Positions 1 to 7,163 are shown, numbered from the stretch's first letter. The stretch is 7,586 nt of DNA from Alphaproteobacteria bacterium UBA1002 (GCA_002291845.1 DBAU01000017.1:1-7586); one strand, 5' to 3'. Notes: generated from the letters alone by a model not told the origin. Made by a program: numbers and translations.

Positions 1-1978
1 CGCCTTCATTATTGCCCTCCTCCGGACGGGGCGGTGGTGCGGGGGGACGTGGCGGCGGCACCGCCGCTTGTGGTTGAGCCGGGGCGGGCTCGTTATACGG
101 CTCCGGCGGTGGTGGCGGAGGCGGGGGTGCTGCCGCCGCGGGTGGCTCCGGCGGTGGGGGCGGCGCTTCCTTCTTCTTGCGCGGATCGTAGGGCTCTTGC
201 TGGGGCACAGGGATTTTTGGCAGCAGGCGCTTCTTGAAGAAATCATCCTTAAAGTAGAAGATTTTCTTACATTTGATCGGCGCAAAAGATTCCACCAGGA
301 TGATCTGCTCATCCCGCGGCAGCTGGATGACTTCCTGCGGCAAGAGCAGCGCGCGCTGGGTTTCTGACACGTGCAGCGAGCGGGATGCCGGGTTGAGATC
401 AAGGAATTTCGGCTTGTTGAACGATTCCTGCTGCACCGTTTTGTTGCCGATGAGCTGGGAGATCATGTTTGCCGTCTCGATGTTGTTCGCCGAGAAGGTG
501 ACGCGGTAATAGGAGTTGGAGAGGAAGGAGTTCATCCCCGCTTCCTCATAGATGCCCTTGAGCTGCTGCGTATCCTGTACGATGAGGAAGAGCTTCACGC
601 GGTATCCGCGGAAGTACGCGATCCCCACCTGAAATTGCGGCATTTCACCCAAGCTTGGGAACTCGTCCATCATGAACAGCACGCCGTATGGCTCATCCGG
701 TCGCGGCATGCTGCGGGTAAGGAAGTCGGTGGCCTGCTGGTAGAACACCTTCAGCAGTGGCTCAAGGCGTTGTAAGTTATCCGGTGTTACCCCGACGAAC
801 ACGGTCATTTTCTTTTTCTTCAGCTGCTGCAGATCGAAATCCGAGCGTGCGGTGGAGGCATCAATCAGCGGGTTGGCCCAGAGTTCAAGACCAGAGTTGA
901 GCGTAGAAATCACGCCGGAGCGTTCTTTATCCGCTTTTTGCAGGAACGCCGCGATGTTCATGTACGCCACCGGGTGGATGCGCCCGCCGATGGTATCCAG
1001 CACAACGGCAAGGTTATAGACCACATCGTCCGAGCGCATGGTGCGCACCACCTCGCCGAAGGAAGTCACTTTCTCGGGCACCGCACACAGATAGAGAATG
1101 ACGCCCAGCATGAGCGAGCGGGCTTCGTTCTGCCAGAACTCCTGTTCCGGCAGGATGAGGTTACAGATTTTCTGCACGTCATCCACCATCTGGCCGGGCT
1201 TGGTGGAGATCCAGTCGAGCGGGTTGTAGCAATGGCTGATACCATCCGGATCTGCCGGGTTCCACACGTAGCATTCATGGCCCATTTTTTTGGTGCGATA
1301 ACCCGAAGAAAGTTCATAATTCTCCAGCTTAATGTCGTGGCAGACCAGCGATTCTTCCCAGAACAGCAGGTTGGGAATCACGAAGCCTACCCCCTTACCG
1401 GAGCCGGTTGGGGCGAACAGCAGCACGTGCTGGAAATCATCCGCAATGAGGTAATTCTTCGCACCTGTCCGGCCCAGAAGGAGGCCCTTTTTGGCGCGCA
1501 GCTTGGCTTTTTTGATTTCTGCTTCCGTCGCCCAGCGTGCGTTGCCGTGAATACTTTCCTTCTCCTTGAAGGGACGGAAATCCAGCAGTGGTGCGCGAAA
1601 AAGAAAAACGGTGATCAGGCTGAACAGGATACTGCCACAGGGCAGGCCGTAATATTGAATTTTGAAGGTCAGGTCGAACACCTGATCGTAATATTTTGGA
1701 TAGGGCCGGTAATAATCCTGCATCTGCTGGATGCTGTTACGCAGCACAAAAAGATAAATTTTCTTAGTGGGGTCGGTATGCTTAAGGTAGGCTTTGGAAT
1801 TCCTGATAAACGTCACTGTTGTGACTTTTGGCCATTTGATTTTGCCCGCCATGTCGTTGTAGGCAAGTACCGAGCCGGTCACGAACGCACCACCGATGGG
1901 AAGGCCCGCGATCACCAGAAGGATCAGGCTCAGAATCAGATAATTCTTGAATGCCGATGTGCCTGACGACTCACTCAT
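1..1978 (-). CDS. virD4: VirD4-type T4SS coupling protein ATPase, 3' end cut by window
   Basis: Type IV coupling protein: an inner-membrane hexameric ATPase that recruits substrates and hands them to the T4SS channel. The frame is open from the ATG at 1978 to the window edge, giving 659 complete codons and no stop. Two N-terminal membrane segments are visible (about residues 18-40 and 110-130), then the family HGNARWA block (144-150), Walker A APTGSGKG (189-196, K195) and Walker B ending in DEFPSLGEM (D438, E439). Further family blocks are IVQDTQQL (466-473), RVTF (492-495) with ETANMIS (501-507), and RALLLPQEV (542-550). From about residue 605 the protein becomes a proline-rich tail, with 28 prolines in the 55 residues seen, running off the window. 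The start overlaps the virB11 stop by 4 bp (ATGA) and has no good ribosome site of its own, so it is probably translated by coupling. Identity is very secure; the true C-terminus is unknown. Confidence 0.96.
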   Translation of the reverse strand, partial: MSESSGTSAFKNYLILSLILLVIAGLPIGGAFVTGSVLAYNDMAGKIKWPKVTTVTFIRNSKAYLKHTDPTKKIYLFVLRNSIQQMQDYYRPYPKYYDQVFDLTFKIQYYGLPCGSILFSLITVFLFRAPLLDFRPFKEKESIHGNARWATEAEIKKAKLRAKKGLLLGRTGAKNYLIADDFQHVLLFAPTGSGKGVGFVIPNLLFWEESLVCHDIKLENYELSSGYRTKKMGHECYVWNPADPDGISHCYNPLDWISTKPGQMVDDVQKICNLILPEQEFWQNEARSLMLGVILYLCAVPEKVTSFGEVVRTMRSDDVVYNLAVVLDTIGGRIHPVAYMNIAAFLQKADKERSGVISTLNSGLELWANPLIDASTARSDFDLQQLKKKKMTVFVGVTPDNLQRLEPLLKVFYQQATDFLTRSMPRPDEPYGVLFMMDEFPSLGEMPQFQVGIAYFRGYRVKLFLIVQDTQQLKGIYEEAGMNSFLSNSYYRVTFSANNIETANMISQLIGNKTVQQESFNKPKFLDLNPASRSLHVSETQRALLLPQEVIQLPRDEQIILVESFAPIKCKKIFYFKDDFFKKRLLPKIPVPQQEPYDPRKKKEAPPPPPEPPAAAAPPPPPPPPEPYNEPAPAQPQAAVPPPRPPAPPPRPEEGNNEG

Positions 1979-2961
1979 GTGAAGATTTGGTCTTTGAACA
2001 GGATTTCTGAGACGAAACGCTTCCCGCGCTCCCCGCGCTTGAGTTGAATGATAACATTCACCACCGCTTCCACATATTCTTTTATTTGCTCGCGCGTGAT
2101 ACCAAGCCCGGCCTGCATCACCATAAGAATCAGCTGCTCATAGGCAAGGCGGGGGGAGTCGGCGTGGATGGTCGTAATCGAGCCAGGATGGCCTGTGTTG
2201 ATGGCACGAAGAAAGCTGAATGCTTCCTTGCCGCGAATCTCCCCCACCATGATGCGGTCCGGGCGCAGGCGCAGGCAGGCCTCGATGAGGTCCTGCATAT
2301 TGACTTTGGCGCGGCCTTGATCACCCCGAGAGGCGAGCAGATGGACGCGATTGGGTAGGTGGTCGATCATCACCTCACGTGCATCTTCGCAGGTGATTAC
2401 GCGCTCACTGGGAGGAATTTTTTTCAAAACGGCATTAAGAAAAGTGGTTTTACCTGTCGAAGTTCCGCCGGAGACAACAATGTTCTTTTTATACTGGACA
2501 GCCTTGGTGATGAATTCACGGATGGCTCCGGCATTGAGCAGCTCACGCAGCTCAAGATCATGGGCATTTTCCTGCTGGCGTACCATGGTTCCCTGAAAGG
2601 CACCGATGGCTTCATATTGTTCAAGATCGAAATTCAGGATGGTCTGCTTCCGGATCGACATCACGACTCTGCCGGTTTCGCAGGCGGGCGGAAAGACGAC
2701 CTGAATACGGAATCCATCGGGCAGCGTGGCAGAAAGCAGGGGCTTTTCTTCACTGATCACCTGCTCAGTAGACTGTGCGATCAGCCGGCCAAGCGACATC
2801 AGGTGGTTCAGGTCAAAAGCGGGCAGCTCACGATGATGCATGTCCCCGAATTTTTCGATCCACGCCTCTCCGGGGCGATTAATCGAAATCTCGCTAATGC
2901 CTTCCTCCTCAAACAAGCCTTTAAGGGGCCTAAGATATGTGTCCAGAGCGGTGAGGGTCAT
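1975..2961 (-). CDS. virB11: VirB11-family T4SS traffic ATPase
   Basis: Cytoplasmic hexameric secretion ATPase that works with VirB4 and VirD4 at the base of the channel. The product is 328 residues, normal for the family. An N-terminal domain (about 1-135, with the block INRPGEAWIE at 27-36) is followed by the RecA-like ATPase domain. Its motifs appear in the expected order: Walker A GGTSTGKTT (165-173, K171), the Asp box CEDAREV (191-197), Walker B RIMVGEIRG (236-244) and the His box TGHPGSITTIHAD (256-268). No signal peptide or membrane segment is seen, as expected. The ATG overlaps the virB10 stop by 4 bp and the stop overlaps virD4 by 4 bp. There is no clear Shine-Dalgarno before this ATG, so coupling to virB10 is likely. 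No catalytic residue is missing. GspE/PilB-type ATPases share the fold, but length and neighbours fix this as VirB11. Confidence 0.97.
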   Translation of the reverse strand: MTLTALDTYLRPLKGLFEEEGISEISINRPGEAWIEKFGDMHHRELPAFDLNHLMSLGRLIAQSTEQVISEEKPLLSATLPDGFRIQVVFPPACETGRVVMSIRKQTILNFDLEQYEAIGAFQGTMVRQQENAHDLELRELLNAGAIREFITKAVQYKKNIVVSGGTSTGKTTFLNAVLKKIPPSERVITCEDAREVMIDHLPNRVHLLASRGDQGRAKVNMQDLIEACLRLRPDRIMVGEIRGKEAFSFLRAINTGHPGSITTIHADSPRLAYEQLILMVMQAGLGITREQIKEYVEAVVNVIIQLKRGERGKRFVSEILFKDQIFT

Positions 2962-4154
2962 GGAATCACAGTCCGGCTGGCAAGGTCAGGTGGGAAATAA
3001 AGATCCCGATTGACCATCACATTGACCTTGGTGCCCTGATCGATGGTGATGGTGGGGCGTAGATCCAGCAGACCGTTGACAACTGAGGCTCCCACGTTGG
3101 AAATATTCCCTACCGCATTGAGCGTGGCAAAGGAAAGCGCATCACCTGATGCCGTTGTACTTCCATCCGTATTGACGTTGGTGTTGATGTTGCCGCCACC
3201 GTTGATAGCATCCATCACCCCGGCGGTACCCAGCCCGATCACGCTGGTAAGAATTGCGCCAGAGAAAACTTCCTGAAACTTCTGATCAAGAAATCCTTCC
3301 AGCCCCGCACGACCCAGGTTATCCACCCCAGGCGAGTTGACGTAAATATCCACCCCGTCCGGACGAATGACCCGTGTCCAGATAATGAATACGCGATCCT
3401 GCCCACGGAAAATATTGGTGTTATATACGCCGATCAGGCGCGATCCCTTAGGGATGAGAATATTACGTGTTTGTTCCGCGTAAATATCGCGGCTGACGAT
3501 GGCACGTAACTGCCCGGGCAGAGTGGTATTTACCGCTGTTTCCAGTACGGCATGGATAAGCTTGCCCTGTGCGATAATGACGCTCAGATCACCCAGAAAA
3601 CCGGCTTTCACTTTGGGCGCTTCAGACGCAGCTGTCGCCCGCGCGGCAAATCCGAGATTAGGATCAAGGCTGGCAAAATCCGCCTGGGCATCAGCGGTGG
3701 CTTGTTGTTCTTCGCCGCCTCCCATCAGGCCTTTGCCTTTATTAATGACCAGCATTTCTGAACGGAGGCGCTCCAGACGCTGGGCCTCCGCTTCCTCATT
3801 AACCGCGATGTCGGGTACTTCACTGATCGGCGGAGCCACGGGCGGTGCGGGAGGCTCAAGAATCGCCGGAGGCGCCGGAGGTTCAGGCTGCGGCAGGGCC
3901 GGCGGCATGGCCTGCAGCTGATCGCGGGGGATCGAGGCTTTTTTCTCGTTCTGCAGCTCGCCTTTTTTATCTCCACCCAAGACAACAACGCCAATCACAA
4001 CAAAAAAGGCCAGAATTGCCCCAAGCACCATGATAACTTTGCTTGGTGCCGCGGAAATCACCGGGGCGCCGGAGCGTAACTCCTCTTCCTCACCATTATC
4101 TGGCTCGGCCCCAAGATTCAGGAATGGATCGTTCGGCGGTGGATTCTGTACCAT
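2958..4154 (-). CDS. virB10: VirB10 (TrbI-like) envelope-spanning T4SS core protein
   Basis: Bridges inner and outer membranes in the T4SS core and relays the energy state of the ATPases to the outer-membrane pore. The product is 398 residues from the chosen ATG. Layout: short cytoplasmic N-terminus, one membrane segment (about 40-60), a proline-rich periplasmic stretch (about 84-114), a charged, probably helical part (about 118-135), and a C-terminal TrbI-type beta-barrel domain (about 190-390). Recognisable blocks in the latter are ILIPKGSRLIG (232-242) and DLYFPPDL (384-391). The hydrophobic segment near 299-316 matches the expected position of the outer-membrane antenna helices. The ATG at 4154 is preferred because a GAGG site sits 5 nt upstream and lies over the virB9 stop; a TTG at 4190 would add 12 residues but overlaps virB9 and lacks such a site. 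The protein has no cysteine. Its 3' end overlaps virB11 by 4 bp. Confidence 0.96.
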   Translation of the reverse strand: MVQNPPPNDPFLNLGAEPDNGEEEELRSGAPVISAAPSKVIMVLGAILAFFVVIGVVVLGGDKKGELQNEKKASIPRDQLQAMPPALPQPEPPAPPAILEPPAPPVAPPISEVPDIAVNEEAEAQRLERLRSEMLVINKGKGLMGGGEEQQATADAQADFASLDPNLGFAARATAASEAPKVKAGFLGDLSVIIAQGKLIHAVLETAVNTTLPGQLRAIVSRDIYAEQTRNILIPKGSRLIGVYNTNIFRGQDRVFIIWTRVIRPDGVDIYVNSPGVDNLGRAGLEGFLDQKFQEVFSGAILTSVIGLGTAGVMDAINGGGNINTNVNTDGSTTASGDALSFATLNAVGNISNVGASVVNGLLDLRPTITIDQGTKVNVMVNRDLYFPPDLASRTVIP

Positions 4155-4159
4155 GGGCG

Positions 4160-4163
4160 CCTC
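4160..4163 (-). promoter_or_regulatory. Ribosome binding site deciding the virB10 start
   Basis: GAGG on the minus strand, 5 nt before the ATG at 4154, overlaps the virB9 stop TGA (4162-4164). It supports the ATG over the upstream TTG at 4190 and implies that ribosomes ending virB9 reinitiate on virB10. Confidence 0.7.
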
Positions 4164-4899
4164 AGTAAGCCTCGTTATATATGCTAACAATGGCCGAGCC
4201 GTAGCGCAGATTCATGCGCGGCGCGACAAGATTCACCACGGTGGTGCCATCGGCCTGACGGCTCGCGGCGACAGGTGCTTCACGTCCGTCGGCAGTGACC
4301 ACGCTCACGCTATCGGGCTGGCGGGGGAGCAACAAGGTGGTGGTTTGCCCATCATCAAAGATTTTTGAGGGCGCTAGTCCATCCGGGCCTGTAAATGAGT
4401 ACCGATAATTCACTGTTGGGGCGGCAATCATAGGAGCGGCATAGCTTGGCGCGACCCCACTCGCATAAACGGCGGGAAGGTACTTCTGATCATCCTCGGG
4501 ATAATAGAAGCGTACGACGTACACCAGCTCTTCATCACCCTTCAGATTTCCCCCCGCGTTTGAGCGCAGATCGAACTGATACGAGCGTTCACTGGTGACC
4601 ACCGTCATGTTGGTATGCAGGCTTTCCTCTAGTGGACGGATAAACAAACGACGCCCGGCAGGAATCACTTGCCAGTTGACCCGGTCGCCAAGCACCACGG
4701 TTTGGATACGTTCTTTGGGGTGAAATTCGATATTGGACTGATAGCCATAATGCGTCAGCACGCTGTACACATCATTCTCATTATACACGAGTGTCTTCAC
4801 CCGGCTATCCGTAATAACGGGACGCTGTTGGGCTAATGCGGGCATCATCAAACAGACGCCAAGGCTCCAGATGGCGGCAAAAAGGGCAGGGCGCTTCAT
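4162..4899 (-). CDS. virB9: VirB9 outer-membrane-complex T4SS protein
   Basis: Secreted component of the outer-membrane core complex, binding VirB10 and, where present, VirB7. The product is 245 residues, a usual length. It begins with a clear Sec signal peptide (KR, hydrophobic core 5-20, likely cleavage after ALA at 21-23). The N-terminal domain carries VKTLVYNENDVYSV (34-47), IEFHPKERIQTVVLGD (57-72) and RRLFIRPL (83-90). A Pro/Ala linker (about 141-162) leads to the C-terminal beta-sandwich with NYRYSF (164-169), PSKIFDDGQTT (177-187) and a terminal SIYNEAY. The mature protein contains no cysteine; the only one (C16) is in the signal peptide, so the VirB7-VirB9 disulfide known from Agrobacterium cannot form here. 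The start overlaps the virB8 stop by 4 bp and has a good GAGGTG site 8 nt upstream. Confidence 0.96.
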   Translation of the reverse strand: MKRPALFAAIWSLGVCLMMPALAQQRPVITDSRVKTLVYNENDVYSVLTHYGYQSNIEFHPKERIQTVVLGDRVNWQVIPAGRRLFIRPLEESLHTNMTVVTSERSYQFDLRSNAGGNLKGDEELVYVVRFYYPEDDQKYLPAVYASGVAPSYAAPMIAAPTVNYRYSFTGPDGLAPSKIFDDGQTTTLLLPRQPDSVSVVTADGREAPVAASRQADGTTVVNLVAPRMNLRYGSAIVSIYNEAY

Positions 4900-5588
4900 C
4901 GCTTTATCACCTCATCGTCAACGCGGTAATTGAGCACCTGAAATCCAAGCGGATTAATCAGGCGCTGGTCTCGGTTTAGTTCCAGTCGAAAGTAGTCATA
5001 TTCAATGGTCGCGATCTTGTTGTAAAGATCACCTTGCGGATTACGTTTGGAGCGTTCGCGAATTACGAAACGTACCTGAGCCACTTTTCGGCCAGGATCA
5101 TTCAAGTGGGTGATGGTTGGATTTTCAATGGAGCGCACCCCACCAATCTCGGCCAGCTGAGCCACGGGTGAGGCTGGGTTCTGTGGGCTGCTGTCAAATT
5201 TATATTGGCCGAACACCCGCTCGTTAGACAGCACCAGCACGGTGTTCCATCTGAGTTGACGGTCAATATTATCAATCGTCTCGCGGGCCACCACATAGCG
5301 CCACAAAAAGAAGTCATCGAGTTGCTCTGGTGAACTCAGGCGGTTCCGCGTGACGGGTTCAACCACTTCGGTCAGGCCGGATTTCTGGTCAATCTGAATA
5401 ATGAAAGGCTCCACTGACTTTAGCGGGGCCAAGCGTTGCATGGCAAAAGAGGCAATGAGTGCAATCAGCAACGACAGAACCGTAAACAGCGCAAGAATAT
5501 TCCGCTGCACCAGAACGGTCTGGTATTTATCCTGATACCAGCTTTTCTGTTTCGTTTTGTTTGATGTTTCGGTTTCTTTCTTAACCAT
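4896..5588 (-). CDS. virB8: VirB8 inner-membrane T4SS assembly protein
   Basis: Bitopic inner-membrane protein whose periplasmic NTF2-like domain helps assemble the T4SS and contacts other VirB subunits. The product is 230 residues, typical for the family. A charged cytoplasmic N-terminus (1-29) is followed by one membrane segment (about 30-50), then the periplasmic domain. Family blocks seen are PLKSVEPFIIQID (55-67), WRYVVARET (96-104), IATIEYDYF (192-200) and the NPLG turn (212-215) followed by VLNYRVD. The ATG at 5588 is the only plausible in-frame start ahead of the membrane segment, but the AAGGAG ribosome site ends just 1 nt before it, which is unusually tight. This is the first gene after the 146-bp gap and therefore the probable head of the virB8-virD4 operon. 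The stop overlaps the virB9 start by 4 bp. Confidence 0.95.
   Translation of the reverse strand: MVKKETETSNKTKQKSWYQDKYQTVLVQRNILALFTVLSLLIALIASFAMQRLAPLKSVEPFIIQIDQKSGLTEVVEPVTRNRLSSPEQLDDFFLWRYVVARETIDNIDRQLRWNTVLVLSNERVFGQYKFDSSPQNPASPVAQLAEIGGVRSIENPTITHLNDPGRKVAQVRFVIRERSKRNPQGDLYNKIATIEYDYFRLELNRDQRLINPLGFQVLNYRVDDEVIKR
4908..4913 (-). promoter_or_regulatory. Ribosome binding site of virB9
   Basis: GAGGTG on the minus strand, 8 nt before the ATG at 4899 and inside the last codons of virB8. It supports the 4-bp overlapping start, which also gives a complete signal peptide. Confidence 0.7.
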
Positions 5589-5589
5589 A

Positions 5590-5595
5590 CTCCTT
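5590..5595 (-). promoter_or_regulatory. Strong but tightly spaced ribosome binding site of virB8
   Basis: AAGGAG on the minus strand ends at 5590, leaving a single nucleotide before the ATG at 5588, against the usual 5-9. No other start lies suitably downstream before the membrane segment, so the annotated ATG stands, but initiation may be inefficient or use the purine run slightly further upstream. Confidence 0.6.
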
Positions 5596-5605
5596 CTTTA
5601 CAAGG

Positions 5606-5693
5606 CGACGCTACCAATTGCTAGCGGGGAATCGTCATCTACTAATGCTTGTGGCGTGTTTTTTTCAGGTGTCACCGATACATGACGACGCTA
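5606..5693. repeat. 8-bp direct repeat pair flanking the core of the gap
   Basis: The octamer cgacgcta occurs at 5606-5613 and again at 5686-5693, 80 bp apart start to start. The second copy is followed by g, giving cgctag (5689-5694), the inverse of ctagcg at 5621-5626. The repeats are seen directly; a role as regulator half-sites is speculative, since 8-bp repeats can arise by chance. Confidence 0.4.
5668..5676. repeat. Small dyad GGTGTCACC beside a T7 tract
   Basis: GGTG and CACC arms surround a single central base. Seven T on the plus strand (5659-5665) lie 2 nt away. Read on the minus strand, the direction of transcription, this is a short dyad followed by A7, so it is not an intrinsic terminator for these genes; on the plus strand the T-run precedes the dyad. 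It could be an operator-like site, but this is weak. Confidence 0.3.
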
Positions 5694-5720
5694 GGCCATC
5701 CCGGAGGCCTGTGACGTGAC
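5693..5720. repeat. AGGCC/GGCCT inverted repeat and GTGAC tandem
   Basis: Arms aggcc (5693-5697) and ggcct (5706-5710) can form a 5-bp stem with an 8-nt loop just downstream of the virB6 stop codon. They are followed on the plus strand by a perfect tandem of GTGAC (5711-5720), whose inverse GTCAC recurs at 5671-5675. The stem has no U-tract after it on the minus strand. It may be a weak 3' stabilising stem for virB6 mRNA or part of a binding site. Confidence 0.35.
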
Positions 5721-5734
5721 GCATAATCAGTGGA

Positions 5735-7159
5735 TTAGCGCGTGCCGATAAGATTGTTAATGATGTCATTCACCACGCCCCCACGGCTATTGGGCCCGCG
5801 TCCCAGCAAGGCGTCGTAGCCTGCGCTCCCGGCGTCACGAATCCGCCCGGGGAGGCCACCGGAACCACGCATGAAGGCTTGTGACATGTTGGTTCCCACC
5901 TGCTGGAGGCTCCCCACCCCTGCAATTTGGTCAAACATCCTGCCTGAAACCTGTGGGGCAGTAGGCACCTTACCCAAGGCAAGGGCTACGCTTGGCGCCA
6001 GTTTTAAGACCGCATCAATGAGGAAGGCCAATAGCAGGATGTTTAATCCTTCCATGGCAATAAAGCGTGCAATCTGGAGGAATCCGCTCATTCCTGTAGG
6101 TGGCACGGGCTCGTTATCTGCACATCCGGTAAATTGGAAGCGGCCCGGAGATGGAGAGGAGCCTTGAGGTTGTGTACAAATAGTGCACCACTGATTAAAT
6201 TGCACTCGTGCATCGGTTTGCCAGGTGGAGCCACGATATTCAACACTCACATTTCGTAATGTTCCGAAATCCTCTAAGATTCCCATTGAGAGGATCAGCC
6301 CGATAAAGGCGAAGGTCACTACGACCTGAATGGCCATGGAGAGAAGATATTCCACCCATTTATTAAAAAGTGGTCGTGTTTCTCTAAACAAACCAGCACC
6401 AAGAAAAATCGGTGAAAGCACCACGAGAAACATGATGACAGTGAGCGCAAATAAATACCCCACCACGGCTCGTAGGAAGGAGATAATCAGCCGGAATGCC
6501 ACCATCACTCCTAGGAGAAATAACGGTGGGATCACGAACATCATCGTGACCATCATGGGTAAAATACTCTCCCGGCAAGGATTGCCATTCCCAGCCGACT
6601 CCCGTGCGCTTGAGCCGGTAAAATCACGAATGATCTGGTCAAGCCGCTCGTAGATATTGGCGCCTGAGTTGATGGTGGGGACCCCAAAGCGATTGGCACT
6701 TGCATCGGCTGCGCTCATCACCACTTCCACGCCGCTTTCCATAAATCCGACGACGCCGGCATAGAGATAGGTCACTACAAATTCTGCCTGGATCACAAAT
6801 CCTGCGAGCATGCCGATGCGCAAGAGAGCCAGCATGAGCTCTTTTTGGGTAAAGGGAACCGCTCCGGTGAGGATTGCCGCGCCAAAAATCGCCATGAATA
6901 ACGTCAGCAACAAGGTAAGCGGTCGCTCATACTCAGTCTTCACGGCGCAATAAACCTGACTGAATACATCCGCCACGATTTCTTCATATTGGCAGACGTA
7001 TCCGGAAAAGATGTTATCCAGACTTGCCGTTTTGCATTCACCATATTGCGGTGTAATCAGCGGCGTACAAGAGCCCGTGCTGATAGCCCCACTCGCCCAA
7101 ACGGTTCCACTGGTAAAGACCACCAAGAAACAGACCAACAGAGTGGCGAGTGTTTTCAT
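5735..7159 (-). CDS. virB6: VirB6/TrbL-family polytopic inner-membrane T4SS protein
   Basis: Polytopic inner-membrane channel component of the T4SS. The product is 474 residues, longer than Agrobacterium VirB6 (about 295) and far shorter than the giant VirB6 paralogs of Rickettsiales. It starts with a signal-peptide-like segment (5-20, possible cleavage after VWA at 20-22). Hydrophobic spans follow at about 80-102, 111-137, 200-222, 224-256 (long enough for two helices), 270-295 and 360-386. The block RPLFNKWVEYLLSMAIQV (262-279), with a central Trp after the hydrophobic pair, resembles the conserved core of the family. The C-terminal 85 residues are glycine-rich and soluble. There are eight cysteines outside the signal peptide (31, 42, 56, 71, 195, 325, 328, 346), all in predicted loops or ends. 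It starts 7 bp after the virB4 stop with a GAGGG site 4 nt before the ATG. Only one virB6 copy is visible. Confidence 0.92.
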   Translation of the reverse strand: MKTLATLLVCFLVVFTSGTVWASGAISTGSCTPLITPQYGECKTASLDNIFSGYVCQYEEIVADVFSQVYCAVKTEYERPLTLLLTLFMAIFGAAILTGAVPFTQKELMLALLRIGMLAGFVIQAEFVVTYLYAGVVGFMESGVEVVMSAADASANRFGVPTINSGANIYERLDQIIRDFTGSSARESAGNGNPCRESILPMMVTMMFVIPPLFLLGVMVAFRLIISFLRAVVGYLFALTVIMFLVVLSPIFLGAGLFRETRPLFNKWVEYLLSMAIQVVVTFAFIGLILSMGILEDFGTLRNVSVEYRGSTWQTDARVQFNQWCTICTQPQGSSPSPGRFQFTGCADNEPVPPTGMSGFLQIARFIAMEGLNILLLAFLIDAVLKLAPSVALALGKVPTAPQVSGRMFDQIAGVGSLQQVGTNMSQAFMRGSGGLPGRIRDAGSAGYDALLGRGPNSRGGVVNDIINNLIGTR

Positions 7160-7163
7160 AAAT

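Larger units (their letters stand above)
5589..5734. other. virB6-virB8 intergenic gap (146 bp) with small repeats
   Basis: This is the only gap longer than 7 bp in the window, and thus the only place here for a promoter of virB8-virD4 or an end to the virB4-virB6 transcript. It holds the short dyads and direct repeats listed separately. No hairpin is followed by a T-run on the minus strand, so there is no intrinsic terminator. No well-spaced sigma70 -35/-10 pair stands out. No VirB7-like lipoprotein reading frame is present on the minus strand. Confidence 0.7.

Noticed and set aside
1..180. GC-rich, low-complexity start of the window considered as a non-coding repeat or CRISPR-like array
   Set aside because: There is no regular unit length. 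The minus-strand frame stays open in phase with virD4 and the codons for proline are mixed (CCG, CCA, CCC, CCT), as expected of a real proline-rich coding tail.
938..1966. Long plus-strand open frame (342 codons) opposite virD4
   Set aside because: It is exactly codon-aligned antisense to virD4, where avoidance of TTA, CTA and TCA codons keeps the opposite frame open. The product has no recognisable domain, whereas the minus strand carries a full set of VirD4 motifs.
2359..3000. Plus-strand open frame (213 codons) opposite virB11
   Set aside because: It is also codon-aligned antisense to a gene with all VirB11 motifs; a shadow of its codon use.
4155..4190. TTG start at 4190 giving a longer VirB10
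   Set aside because: It overlaps the end of virB9, has no ribosome site, and adds residues not expected in the family. The ATG at 4154 has a well-placed GAGG.
5654..5676. Dyad plus homopolymer considered as an intrinsic terminator
   Set aside because: On the minus strand the tract after the dyad is A, not U. On the plus strand the T-run comes before the dyad, and no gene is transcribed that way.
5665..5724. Minus-strand 19-codon frame in the gap with LASSC near its end, considered as VirB7
   Set aside because: Too short, no hydrophobic signal segment before the Cys, a poor lipobox (Ala at -3), and no ribosome site.
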